A stretch of DNA of 53,421 bases, from positions 1-53,421 of IMG/VR virus record IMGVR_UViG_3300013126_002137, one strand, 5' to 3'. Source of the stretch: a virus. This document shows, piece by piece, positions 14,578 through 22,245 of the stretch. Both the position numbers and the translations under genes were made by a program. Every line of letters starts with the position of its first letter. Position 1 is the first letter of the stretch. The notes beneath the pieces were generated by a model. The model did not search any database and was not told the DNA's origin. It worked only from the letters and a program-made list of their open reading frames with translations.

Positions 14578-15065
14578 TGACAACAGATAAATTTGTATTC
14601 TTTTGGGGTGGGACATTCAGTCAATGGTGTCCCTCCACTTTTGAAATCGGTGGATTTCAATATAATTGCTGTGAGCAATACATGATGGCACAAAAAGCGT
14701 TATTATTTGATGATTTTGTTGCCTACAATGAAATAATGGAAACTAATAAACCAATGGCTCAAAAAGCTATTGGTCGAAGAGTTAAAGGGTTTGATAAAGA
14801 GAAATGGGAATCGGTTTGTAGAGAAATCGTTTACGATGCAAACTATGCAAAGTTTACTCAAAACCCTAAAATGTTAGCTGAATTAATGGCTACTGGCGAC
14901 AGAGAAATAGTAGAAGCTAGTCCAGAAGATAAAATCTGGGGTATTGGTTTACATGAATCTGATGAAAGAGTTCATGATAAATCAAAATGGCAAGGTACTA
15001 ACTGGTTAGGTGAAGCTATCATGCAAGTTAGAGAAAAATTAAAAACTATTAAAATTGAAATGTAA
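14577..15065 (+). CDS. NADAR (YbiA-like) ADP-ribose glycosidase
   Basis: 162 residues. Family signatures: FFWGGTFSQWCPSTFEI, CCEQYMMAQKALLF, AIGRRVKGF, VEASPEDKIWGIGL and GTNWLGEAIMQVR. NADAR proteins cleave N-glycosidic ADP-ribose adducts, including ADP-ribosylated guanine in DNA or RNA. Its stop overlaps the ATG of the macro-domain gene, so the two erasers are translationally coupled. Confidence 0.9.
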   Translation: MTTDKFVFFWGGTFSQWCPSTFEIGGFQYNCCEQYMMAQKALLFDDFVAYNEIMETNKPMAQKAIGRRVKGFDKEKWESVCREIVYDANYAKFTQNPKMLAELMATGDREIVEASPEDKIWGIGLHESDERVHDKSKWQGTNWLGEAIMQVREKLKTIKIEM

Positions 15066-15520
15066 TGATTAGATATGTAGATGGCGATTTAGTGCAAATG
15101 GCCAAAGAAGGTAAATTCGATGTAATAGCACACGGTTGTAACTGTTTTTGTGCTATGGGTGCTGGTATTGCACCACAAATTAAAAAAGCTTTTCCAGAAG
15201 CTTATGAAGCTGATTGTACAACAATAGCTGGTGATGAAAATAAAATGGGTACTATTACACATACTGTTTACAGTAAACCAACGGTTGTAAACATATATTC
15301 ACAATACGATACCAAAGGTAGACGTAGTGGCAATATGGATTTGGACTATGATGCATTGCGTTCTGGATTAAAAGCGATGAAAGAAAAGTTTTCTGGTAAA
15401 ACATTTGGTCTTCCTATGATTGGTGCTGGTTTAGCTGGTGGTGATTGGGATATCATTGAAAAAATCATTGAAGAAGAAATGTTAGGTGAATATGTAACAA
15501 TTGTAAGATACGTACCATGA
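15065..15520 (+). CDS. Macro-domain ADP-ribose hydrolase
   Basis: 151 residues. GDLVQ, DVIAHGCNCFCAMGAGIAPQ, AFPEAYEAD, VVNIYSQY and PMIGAGLAGGDW define a macro domain of the ALC1/TARG1/Poa1p type. These bind ADP-ribose and remove it from protein or nucleic acid, or hydrolyse O-acetyl-ADP-ribose. Next to NADAR and near Sir2, whose product is O-acetyl-ADP-ribose. Confidence 0.92.
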   Translation: MIRYVDGDLVQMAKEGKFDVIAHGCNCFCAMGAGIAPQIKKAFPEAYEADCTTIAGDENKMGTITHTVYSKPTVVNIYSQYDTKGRRSGNMDLDYDALRSGLKAMKEKFSGKTFGLPMIGAGLAGGDWDIIEKIIEEEMLGEYVTIVRYVP

Positions 15521-15807
15521 AAATATTCTTTATAGATAAACCAATACAAGATGCGAATACTATTGAAAAACAATTAATTGATGGTAGAGTAGTTTATTGG
15601 ACTGTGGTTAGTGAGTGTATGAAAGTAAATGAAACATTCAAAGAATGGTTAATTAGAAAGGGTGAAAGGATTAATACACACCCTAATTATAGTTCGGTAG
15701 AAGGTCTTTTAATCTATGATATGCAACCAATCGTTTCAATACCTTATGAAGGTAAAAGTCATAGTAGTATGATTATTAGGTATGCTTTTTTAAGAAAAAT
15801 ACTTTAA
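15517..15807 (+). CDS. Hypothetical protein
   Basis: 96 residues, overlapping the macro-domain gene by four bases. Mixed alpha/beta, no recognised motif. It closes the operon that starts at 11611. Confidence 0.65.
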   Translation: MKIFFIDKPIQDANTIEKQLIDGRVVYWTVVSECMKVNETFKEWLIRKGERINTHPNYSSVEGLLIYDMQPIVSIPYEGKSHSSMIIRYAFLRKIL

Positions 15808-15811
15808 AACA

Positions 15812-15842
15812 TTTGATTTTTTAAAAAATTTTAGTACATTTG
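15812..15842 (+). promoter_or_regulatory. Bacteroidetes-type promoter, leaderless start
   Basis: TTTG 15812-15815, 19-base spacer, TACATTTG 15835-15842. ATG at 15847 is four bases beyond. Confidence 0.75.
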
Positions 15843-15846
15843 TCTC

Positions 15847-16320
15847 ATGAAAGTTATATTTTTAGATATTGATGGTGTTATTTGCACCAACTCCACTTAC
15901 GGAAAAGGTACCAACAATAAATGGGGTTCGTATATGTTTGACCAAAAGGCTGTTATATATTTAAACTTTATACTTAGTGAAACGGGTGCTGAAATTATTT
16001 TATCATCTGATTGGCGACATCACTATACTTTACACGAAATGCGTGAGATATTTTGTCACAACGGTGTGTTGAGAGGACCAATAGGTTTCACACCATCACT
16101 TAAAACTTACACTGGTGATAATTTAGAGGGTGGTCGTGCTGATGAAATAAACAAATGGTTACAAGATAACGCATGGAAAAATGATATAAAGTGGGTTGCC
16201 ATTGATGATTTAAACATGGATGAATGGTTACATCCAAATTTTGTTCATTGTCCTAATGGAAATGAGGGGATAAAAAGACAAAATATCAAAGACAAGATAA
16301 TACAAATATTAAATGGATAA
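15847..16320 (+). CDS. HAD-family phosphatase of the Swiss-Army-Knife RNA repair type
   Basis: 157 residues. IFLDIDGVICTN (motif I), ILSSDWR (motif II) and WVAIDDLNMD (motif IV) match HAD domains found in RNA-repair Swiss-Army-Knife proteins, here as a stand-alone domain. Probably trims phosphates from nucleic-acid ends. The mRNA is probably leaderless. Confidence 0.8.
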   Translation: MKVIFLDIDGVICTNSTYGKGTNNKWGSYMFDQKAVIYLNFILSETGAEIILSSDWRHHYTLHEMREIFCHNGVLRGPIGFTPSLKTYTGDNLEGGRADEINKWLQDNAWKNDIKWVAIDDLNMDEWLHPNFVHCPNGNEGIKRQNIKDKIIQILNG

Positions 16321-16747
16321 TTGGGATAAAAAATTCATAAAGTTATGTAAACACATATCTGGATGGAGTAAAGATAAGAATAGAAAAGTTGGTGCGGTTA
16401 TCGTAGATAATGATAATATTGTGTTATCAATGGGTTATAACGGAATACCTAGAGGTTGTGATGATAATGTAGGTTGTCGATATGAACGACCAACTAAATA
16501 TTTATTTACAGAACATGCTGAAAGAAACGCAATATATCATGCAGCAAGACACGGTGTGTCATTAAAAGGTTGTAGATTATATGTAACTTTGTTTCCGTGT
16601 GCGGATTGTGCAAGAGCATTGATACAATCTGGTATGACAAAAATAATAGCTCCAGAACCAGATGTAACGCATGAAGTGTGGGGAGAACATTTCAAAGCTG
16701 CAATACAAATGATGGAAGAAGCTAACATTGATATAAAATTAATTTAA
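16313..16747 (+). CDS. dCMP deaminase
   Basis: 144 residues with HAERNA (zinc ligand and catalytic Glu) and FPCADCARAL (two Cys ligands), plus MGYNGIPRGCDD and an ISGWSKDKNRKVGAVIV start. Converts dCMP to dUMP for thymidylate synthesis. Overlaps the HAD gene by eight bases. Confidence 0.93.
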   Translation: MDNWDKKFIKLCKHISGWSKDKNRKVGAVIVDNDNIVLSMGYNGIPRGCDDNVGCRYERPTKYLFTEHAERNAIYHAARHGVSLKGCRLYVTLFPCADCARALIQSGMTKIIAPEPDVTHEVWGEHFKAAIQMMEEANIDIKLI

Positions 16748-16923
16748 TGGAAACTGTAAAAGTTGGTATCGCCAATGTTGGCGAAAAAAATCTAAAATTA
16801 GAAGATGTATCTAAGTGGGAACCTAAAAATGTGTTGTATGCTGGTGATACTGTTTTTTTCAAACATGATGATGCATACTATTCAATGAATACTATGGATT
16901 TTAGAAAAATATTTAAATCATAA
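16747..16923 (+). CDS. Hypothetical 58-residue protein
   Basis: Starts at an ATG overlapping the dCMP deaminase stop by one base. Sequence METVKVGIANVGEKNLKLED and onwards reads as a small beta-rich domain. Fills the gap to the next gene exactly. Family unknown. Confidence 0.65.
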   Translation: METVKVGIANVGEKNLKLEDVSKWEPKNVLYAGDTVFFKHDDAYYSMNTMDFRKIFKS

Positions 16924-16926
16924 GAG

Positions 16927-17370
16927 ATGGGTGTAGTAAATTCAATTAAAATCAATCACTTCAAATATAAAGAAGAGAGGGGTTGGGATAAGACGTTTTG
17001 GTTTTTTGATATTCATTCAACAATTTTAAAACCAAATTACACATTTGGTGATATACCAAAAGAATTTTATCCACATGCTAAGGAGACATTACAAACACTT
17101 AGTAGATTATCAGATGTAGAACTTATAATTTATACATGTTCACATCCACATGAAATTGAACAATATTTAGAGTTTTTTAAAGCTAATGATATCGATTTCA
17201 AATATGTAAACGAGAACCCAGAAGTAAAAACTCAATTGAATGGGTATGGGTATTACGATAAAAAACCATACATGAACGTTTTGTTTGAGGATAAAGCTGG
17301 TTTTGATGCTGAAACAGAATGGTTAGAGGTTTTAGAGTTGATTAAATCACACTATGGCGAGAATATCTGA
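16927..17370 (+). CDS. HAD-like phosphatase
   Basis: 147 residues. FFDIHSTI replaces the usual DxD by D-I-H, IIYTCSHPHE is motif II-like, and VLFEDKAGFDAE resembles motif IV. The altered second Asp questions phosphatase activity. Substrate unknown. Confidence 0.65.
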   Translation: MGVVNSIKINHFKYKEERGWDKTFWFFDIHSTILKPNYTFGDIPKEFYPHAKETLQTLSRLSDVELIIYTCSHPHEIEQYLEFFKANDIDFKYVNENPEVKTQLNGYGYYDKKPYMNVLFEDKAGFDAETEWLEVLELIKSHYGENI

Positions 17371-17722
17371 CATACAAAAATACAATAGTGCTAGAAAAGA
17401 CCAAACCAGGGATAAAGCAGATTTTGAAACGTTAAGATTTGAAAATGAGCAAGGTGAAATTATGGTTGTAAAACCACAAGAAGTTAGAGATGTTTTACAT
17501 GATTTTATAGAAAGTGAGATAGGTGTTTTAGGTGATGGTATGAGAACTCGTATGAAAGAACGCTTGGAGTTTAAAATGAGACAAGTAGAGTATGAGCTTA
17601 AAATACATGTCGAAGATAAAATTAATAAATTGACTGAAAGTATCTTAGAGAAAACTATTGATAGAATAGTTGAAGAAGAAGTTAACAGAAGAGTTTTAGA
17701 AAAATTAAAAAAATGTTTATGA
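17354..17722 (+). CDS. Hypothetical coiled-coil protein
   Basis: 122 residues. The C-terminal half is a long Lys/Glu-rich helix with heptad character. Overlaps neighbours on both sides (17 and 10 bases). Confidence 0.65.
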   Translation: MARISDIQKYNSARKDQTRDKADFETLRFENEQGEIMVVKPQEVRDVLHDFIESEIGVLGDGMRTRMKERLEFKMRQVEYELKIHVEDKINKLTESILEKTIDRIVEEEVNRRVLEKLKKCL

Positions 17723-18036
17723 AAATAAAAAGAATAGTTGGAGTAATACTTTTAACAATCATATTACTCATATGTTTATTAACCAGTTGTGCTGATGTAT
17801 CACATGTGCAACAATGTTTACCACCAACTGAACACACGTATGGATTTTGGGGTGGAACTTGGCATGGTATAATAATGGTACCATCATTTATAGGTAGTCT
17901 TATTTGGGATGATGTTGCAGTGTATGCGATAAATAATAATGGTGCTTGGTACAATTTTGGGTTTGTTGGTGGATTTTTCTTTATGATAAGAATTATTTCA
18001 TTAGCAATAAAAGGTTATAGGACAACAAAAAAATAA
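17713..18036 (+). CDS. Putative lipoprotein/membrane protein
   Basis: 107 residues. A hydrophobic signal ends in LLTSC, a lipobox, followed by a conserved-looking segment (YGFWGGTWHG, DDVAVYAINNNGAWYNFGF) and a second hydrophobic stretch. Probably envelope-associated. The start may be ATG 17713 or 17719. Confidence 0.65.
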   Translation: MFMKIKRIVGVILLTIILLICLLTSCADVSHVQQCLPPTEHTYGFWGGTWHGIIMVPSFIGSLIWDDVAVYAINNNGAWYNFGFVGGFFFMIRIISLAIKGYRTTKK

Positions 18037-18038
18037 AT

Positions 18039-18146
18039 ATGAAAAAGAAAGTAGTAGTATTCAGCGGTGCTGGATTAGATAGAGAGTCTGGGGTTTTAAC
18101 ATTCCGTGATTGTAAAGATGGGTGTTTTAATTTTTTTAACTATTAG
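18039..18146 (+). pseudogene. 5' stub of a sir2 gene
   Basis: A 35-codon frame encodes VVVFSGAGLDRESGVLTFR, which aligns with the N-terminus of the intact Sir2 at 19008 (IVVFSGAGLDAESGVETFR). Homology stops at about codon 28, then the frame ends in unrelated sequence leading to a homing endonuclease. DNA of stub and intact gene differ at many synonymous sites. It reads as the remnant of a gene interrupted by the endonuclease module. Confidence 0.8.
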
Positions 18147-18180
18147 TTTACCTTTTGAATGTTTTTACACCATATTTAGA

Positions 18181-18191
18181 TATTTATAATA
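18181..18191 (+). promoter_or_regulatory. TATTTATAATA motif, putative late promoter
   Basis: 21 bases before the GIY-YIG endonuclease start; part of the inserted module. Confidence 0.45.
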
Positions 18192-18201
18192 AAACGATAT
18201 T

Positions 18202-19011
18202 ATGGAAAATAAATTAACTGGTGTTATATATAAAATCACATCACCAAATAATAAGGTTTATATTGGTCAAACAATAAACTTTGAACAAAGATGTAGAAAA
18301 TATAAATACCAAGCTTTTAAAGGTCAAATAAAGCTTTGGAATAATTGTCAAAAATATTTATGGAACCCAATTAATACGATTGAAATCATTGAGATTTGTA
18401 GACGTGATATATTGGATGAAAGAGAAAGATATTGGATAAATGAGTATAACAGTTATATTGATGGGTTAAATTCTGATTTAGGTGGTAAAACAAGAAAAGG
18501 TTTTAAACATAGTGAGGAAACTAAAGAAAAATTAAAACTAGCAAATACTGGTAATAAACATAGTGATGAAACTAAGAAAAAAATTAGCGAAGCTGCTAGA
18601 AATATGAGTGAAGAAACTAAGAAAAAAATAAGTGACGGTAATAAAGGTAAAATCATAACTGATGAACATAAAAAACTGATTAGTATGTCAAATACTGGTA
18701 GAAAATTAACTGAAGAACAAAAAGAAAAAATTAGTAAAGCGAATATTGGGAATAAAAAAATGTTAGGGAAAACCCACGATGATGAAACTAAAAAAAAAAT
18801 AAGTGAGTCTAAAAAAGGTGTGTCAAACATATTAAAGAAAATTAAAATAATCTGTGTGACTACTGGTGAAATATATGAATCAGCGACAGATGCTGGTAAA
18901 ATTTTAGGTATTAAACAATCTAATATTTCTAGAGTTTGTTTAAAACAACGTAAAAGTTATAAAGGGTTAGTTTTTATGTTTTATGATGAATATTTAATAA
19001 ATTTAAGATGA
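18202..19011 (+). CDS. GIY-YIG homing endonuclease with NUMOD repeats
   Basis: 269 residues. The N-terminal GIY-YIG nuclease (GVIYKITSPNNKVYIGQT, catalytic Arg in RCRKYKYQAF, ERERYWI with the Glu) is followed by five or six NUMOD3-like DNA-binding repeats (HSEETKEKL, HSDETKKKIS and others, about 100-215). A C-terminal NUMOD1-like helix-turn-helix follows (SATDAGKILGIKQSNIS). Its stop overlaps the Sir2 start by four bases, so the endonuclease sits between a sir2 stub and an intact sir2. Confidence 0.9.
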   Translation: MENKLTGVIYKITSPNNKVYIGQTINFEQRCRKYKYQAFKGQIKLWNNCQKYLWNPINTIEIIEICRRDILDERERYWINEYNSYIDGLNSDLGGKTRKGFKHSEETKEKLKLANTGNKHSDETKKKISEAARNMSEETKKKISDGNKGKIITDEHKKLISMSNTGRKLTEEQKEKISKANIGNKKMLGKTHDDETKKKISESKKGVSNILKKIKIICVTTGEIYESATDAGKILGIKQSNISRVCLKQRKSYKGLVFMFYDEYLINLR

Positions 19012-19781
19012 AGGAAAAAAATAAAAAAATTGTGGTTTTCTCTGGGGCTGGTCTCGATGCTGAAAGTGGTGTTGAAACGTTTAGAGGTTTAAAAAATTCT
19101 ATGTGGAATAACTACAAGATTGACGAAGTGGCAACCAAAGAAGCTTGGTCTAAAAATCGTGAAAAGGTTTTAGATTTTTATAACGAAAGACGTAGAGAAT
19201 TACCTAACGTTGAACCAAATGAAGCACATAAAGCTTTGGTTAAATTAGAAGAAAAATATCGAGTAATTAATGTAACACAAAATGTTTCTGATTTATTAGA
19301 ACGTGCTGGTGCTAGTGATATTATTCATTTACATGGTGAGTTAACAAAAGCTAGAGGTTGTTATCATAAATCAGAAGGTTTCGATACAAAATACATTGTA
19401 AAAGAAATTGGTTATAATGATATAAGAATAGGTGATAAGTGTGAATACACTGATTCACAATTACGACCACATATTTGTTGGTTTGGGGAATGGCCATACG
19501 ATACAGAAAGAGCGTATGATGAAGTAGCTTTCGCTGACATTCTTATCATTGTGGGTACTAGTTTAGAAATTTCATATACTTTATCTATGTTAGGTCAATT
19601 AAGACATAAATTTTTAACTGGTGAGTGTGAAGTATATTATGTAGACCCTAACCCATCAACACACATGGAAGCTTATGGTGTTAAACCAACTTACATTAGA
19701 AAAGTGGCAAGTGAAGGGTTAAATGAATTGGTTGAGGATTTATTAAATAGAGAAGAAAATGAAAAAATTGTTGTTAATTAG
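19008..19781 (+). CDS. Sir2-family NAD+-dependent deacylase
   Basis: 257 residues. FSGAGLDAESGVETFRG (NAD-binding, residues 11-27), VTQNVSDLLERAG, IIHLHGE (catalytic His), HICWFGEWP and a late IVGTSLEIS. It uses NAD+, releasing nicotinamide and O-acyl-ADP-ribose, products that feed the NAMPT and macro-domain enzymes nearby. The Cys zinc pair is not clear (a single C in RGCYHK and DKCEY). It may be a desuccinylase-like sirtuin or act in NAD depletion. Confidence 0.9.
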   Translation: MKEKNKKIVVFSGAGLDAESGVETFRGLKNSMWNNYKIDEVATKEAWSKNREKVLDFYNERRRELPNVEPNEAHKALVKLEEKYRVINVTQNVSDLLERAGASDIIHLHGELTKARGCYHKSEGFDTKYIVKEIGYNDIRIGDKCEYTDSQLRPHICWFGEWPYDTERAYDEVAFADILIIVGTSLEISYTLSMLGQLRHKFLTGECEVYYVDPNPSTHMEAYGVKPTYIRKVASEGLNELVEDLLNREENEKIVVN

Positions 19782-20046
19782 TATTTTTATTAGTATATTC
19801 GCATCATGTACTAATAACGAATTAAAAAAATCTGATGAGTATTGGGATTCACAAACAATGTTCATAGTGAAAGATATTCGTAAAGAAAAAGGAATGAAAA
19901 AATTTGTTGTTTATACTATTGAAGTTGTTGATGCAAACGGTTTTTCTTATGACCACAACAGCAGCAGCAATAATTTAGAGTTTGATTTTACTGACACAAT
20001 AAATAAATATAAGGTTGGACAAGCTGTCCATTTTACTAACTATTAA
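19759..20046 (+). CDS. Putative lipoprotein
   Basis: 95 residues with a signal peptide and lipobox (LLISIFISIFASC), then a small mature domain. Overlaps the Sir2 end by 23 bases. Function unknown. Confidence 0.7.
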   Translation: MKKLLLISIFISIFASCTNNELKKSDEYWDSQTMFIVKDIRKEKGMKKFVVYTIEVVDANGFSYDHNSSSNNLEFDFTDTINKYKVGQAVHFTNY

Positions 20047-20058
20047 AAAAAAAAGAAC

Positions 20059-20436
20059 ATGGCACATTATGTATTTGAAGGGGTTATAAAAGATATCTTT
20101 GATACCCAAGAATTTAAAAACAATTTCAAAAAAAGAGAAATTATCGTATCAACAACAGAAGAATATCCACAAGATATCAAGTTTGAATTTACTGATGAAA
20201 CTGGTATTAACAAATTGGATGATTATAGTGTTGGTGAAGCAGTTAAAATTGCTTTTCAATTGAAAGGTAGTGAATGGCAAGGTAAATATTTCACTAACTT
20301 GAGAGGTATCGCTATTTCTTCTTATAATGAAGAAAAGAAATTTGCTGAAAAACAAGCTAAAGAGAGTAAGACTAAAAAAACAAAAGATGCACCGATAACT
20401 TTTGTTGATAACGATGGAGATGATTTACCATTCTAA
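20059..20436 (+). CDS. DUF3127-like protein with SSB-type acidic tail
   Basis: 125 residues. An OB-fold-like pattern (KKREIIVSTTEEYPQDIKFE, SVGEAVKIAFQLKGSEWQGK, YFTNLRGIAI) matches Bacteroidetes DUF3127. After a Lys-rich linker it ends DNDGDDLPF, the kind of acidic Asp-Asp-x-Pro-Phe tip used by SSB to recruit partners. A phage single-stranded DNA-binding protein is a reasonable inference. Confidence 0.7.
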   Translation: MAHYVFEGVIKDIFDTQEFKNNFKKREIIVSTTEEYPQDIKFEFTDETGINKLDDYSVGEAVKIAFQLKGSEWQGKYFTNLRGIAISSYNEEKKFAEKQAKESKTKKTKDAPITFVDNDGDDLPF

Positions 20437-20438
20437 TT

Positions 20439-20795
20439 ATGAGTGTAATTAAATTTGAATTAAAAGAAGAACACGTAAAACTATTAAAACATTTACGTTG
20501 GAGTAAAGATAAGGCAAATCTTATCGTAAACATATCTGATGATGAAGACTCAGTACCATTTGGTTTTGATAGTATCTATGAAGCTATTGATACAATTTTA
20601 AACGGTATGCCAGAAGATTTTGACCCATTTGAAAAGTATGATGCTATTGAATATTCAAATGAGCAAAAAGCTGAATGGGATAAATTATACGATGAACTAC
20701 CGTTGGCTTTAGATGTCATTCTATTTAATCAATCATTTGATTTGGGGAATTATAAAACCAAGTATAACGACAGAAATTGGAAAAAGATGAATTAA
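20439..20795 (+). CDS. Hypothetical acidic protein
   Basis: 118 residues, acidic and helical. Its stop codon lies in the loop of the following terminator. No family recognised. Confidence 0.65.
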   Translation: MSVIKFELKEEHVKLLKHLRWSKDKANLIVNISDDEDSVPFGFDSIYEAIDTILNGMPEDFDPFEKYDAIEYSNEQKAEWDKLYDELPLALDVILFNQSFDLGNYKTKYNDRNWKKMN

Positions 20796-20811
20796 TTTTC
20801 ATCTTTTTTTG
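20782..20811 (+). terminator. Terminator overlapping a stop codon and a -33 box
   Basis: AAAAGATGAA 20782-20791 pairs with TTCATCTTTT 20798-20807. The loop TTAATT contains the stop, and the T-run ends in TTTG, the next -33 element. Confidence 0.85.
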
Positions 20812-20840
20812 TTTAAATGAAAAATTATTCATACATTTGT
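20808..20840 (+). promoter_or_regulatory. Bacteroidetes-type promoter
   Basis: TTTG 20808-20811, 21-base spacer, TACATTTG 20833-20840. Drives the Prs operon. Confidence 0.75.
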
Positions 20841-20862
20841 ATTATATAAAATTTAAATAACT

Positions 20863-21057
20863 ATGAAACACGAAAAAAGTTTTTGTATTATCAAAAGAAT
20901 GACACAACAAAATAACAACAGACCATTAAATGTTGTTTTAATTGATTCTAGCAATGAGGTGTTAGAATTTAACACCAGAGAAGAAGCTGAAAATTGGGCT
21001 AAAATATTAACACAGAACTCTGACTCTGGTTGGGAGTATATCGTAAAAGAAATATAA
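20863..21057 (+). CDS. Hypothetical small protein
   Basis: 64 residues (NVVLIDSSNEVLEFNTREEA), ending one base before the Prs start. Possibly a domain that reads as a small alpha/beta unit. Unknown. Confidence 0.6.
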   Translation: MKHEKSFCIIKRMTQQNNNRPLNVVLIDSSNEVLEFNTREEAENWAKILTQNSDSGWEYIVKEI

Positions 21058-21058
21058 T

Positions 21059-22108
21059 ATGACACAATATTTATTATTTGTCTTAGATGGCAAAACAGAC
21101 TTAGCTGAAACTATTATGCAATCAACTAACTTATTTAGTCCAGAGAACGAGATAACTTTAGGTTATTTGAATAAACAAAAATTCTCTGACGGTGAGTTGT
21201 GTGTTGATTTTACAGACTCAGTGAGGGGCAAAACAGTGTTTTTGTTATCTAGCCCAGACACCTCAGATGCTATCATAAGTTTAGCATTAGCTATTGATGC
21301 CGCTAAACGTGGTGCTGCTAGAGAAATTATACCTATCTTACCATACTTTCCGTATGCTAGACAAGATAAAAAAGACCAATCACGTGGACCAATTGGTGCC
21401 AAAGTAATGGCTGAAATAATTGAGCAACGTGGTGCTACGTCAGTAATCACTTTTGATTTACATGCTGACCAAATACAAGGGTTTTTCAATATACCAGTTA
21501 CGCACATTGAAGGTAAACACGTATTTGACAGTTATATCTATGATACAACACAAAATCTTGAAGGTGAGATAGTATTGTGTGGTCCAGATGCTGGTTCTGG
21601 TAAACGTGTTAAACGTATGCGTGACCAAGTAAACAAACGATATGGTGTTAACTTAAACATTGTCATGATTGATAAAACCAGAAAACAAGCAAACGTTATC
21701 GATGAAATGATTATTATTGGTGATGTAAACGGTAAACACGTTTTGATATTAGATGATATGGTTGATACTGCTGGTACGTTATGTAAAGCAGCTGAAGTGT
21801 TGAAAAAAGCTGGTGCTTTATCTGTTAGGGCGATTATAGCACATGGTGTTTTATCTGGACCAGCAGTTGAAAGAGTTGGTGAGGGTGAATTGTCTGAATT
21901 AGTTATTAGTGATTCACTTACTATGAAATCAGCCAACGAATTGTGCCAAAAAGAATTTGATGAAACAAAATGTCATCACATCATTAAAGGTTGTAAAAAA
22001 ACAACTGTTATTAGCGTAGCGGAACAAATTGGTTTAGCTGTTTCAGCATCAATAAACAATTTAAGTTACGAAGTATTAAATAAATTAAAGCTGTTTACTA
22101 ATGAATAA
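21059..22108 (+). CDS. prs: Ribose-phosphate pyrophosphokinase
   Basis: 349 residues. FSDGELCVDF, the flexible catalytic loop PYFPYARQDKKDQSRGPIGA, FDLHADQIQGFF, the LCGPDAGSGKR segment and the PRPP loop LILDDMVDTAGTL are all present. Makes PRPP from ribose-5-phosphate and ATP. With the Nudix domain (source of ribose-5-P) and NAMPT (user of PRPP) it completes NAD+ regeneration from ADP-ribose and nicotinamide. Confidence 0.96.
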   Translation: MTQYLLFVLDGKTDLAETIMQSTNLFSPENEITLGYLNKQKFSDGELCVDFTDSVRGKTVFLLSSPDTSDAIISLALAIDAAKRGAAREIIPILPYFPYARQDKKDQSRGPIGAKVMAEIIEQRGATSVITFDLHADQIQGFFNIPVTHIEGKHVFDSYIYDTTQNLEGEIVLCGPDAGSGKRVKRMRDQVNKRYGVNLNIVMIDKTRKQANVIDEMIIIGDVNGKHVLILDDMVDTAGTLCKAAEVLKKAGALSVRAIIAHGVLSGPAVERVGEGELSELVISDSLTMKSANELCQKEFDETKCHHIIKGCKKTTVISVAEQIGLAVSASINNLSYEVLNKLKLFTNE

Positions 22109-22235
22109 AAATAATTTTAACATAGATAATACAACCTTATTGCAAATTGCGTTGGTTGTTGGAATAGTAACCCTAGCAGCGTTGGGTGTGAACGGTTGGG
22201 GTTGGTTAGTTTTCGCACTAGTATTAACATTATAA
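22101..22235 (+). CDS. Small membrane protein
   Basis: 44 residues with one long hydrophobic helix (LLQIALVVGIVTLAALGV) and a Trp-rich end. The ATG overlaps the Prs end by eight bases. Confidence 0.6.
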   Translation: MNKNNFNIDNTTLLQIALVVGIVTLAALGVNGWGWLVFALVLTL

Positions 22236-22245
22236 AAATAAAATT

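Noticed and set aside
18500-18830. Regularly spaced repeats that could suggest a CRISPR array.
   Set aside because: They are NUMOD3 protein repeats (H-S-D-E-T-K-K-K-I-S type) inside an endonuclease gene, with imperfect DNA repeats and no spacers.
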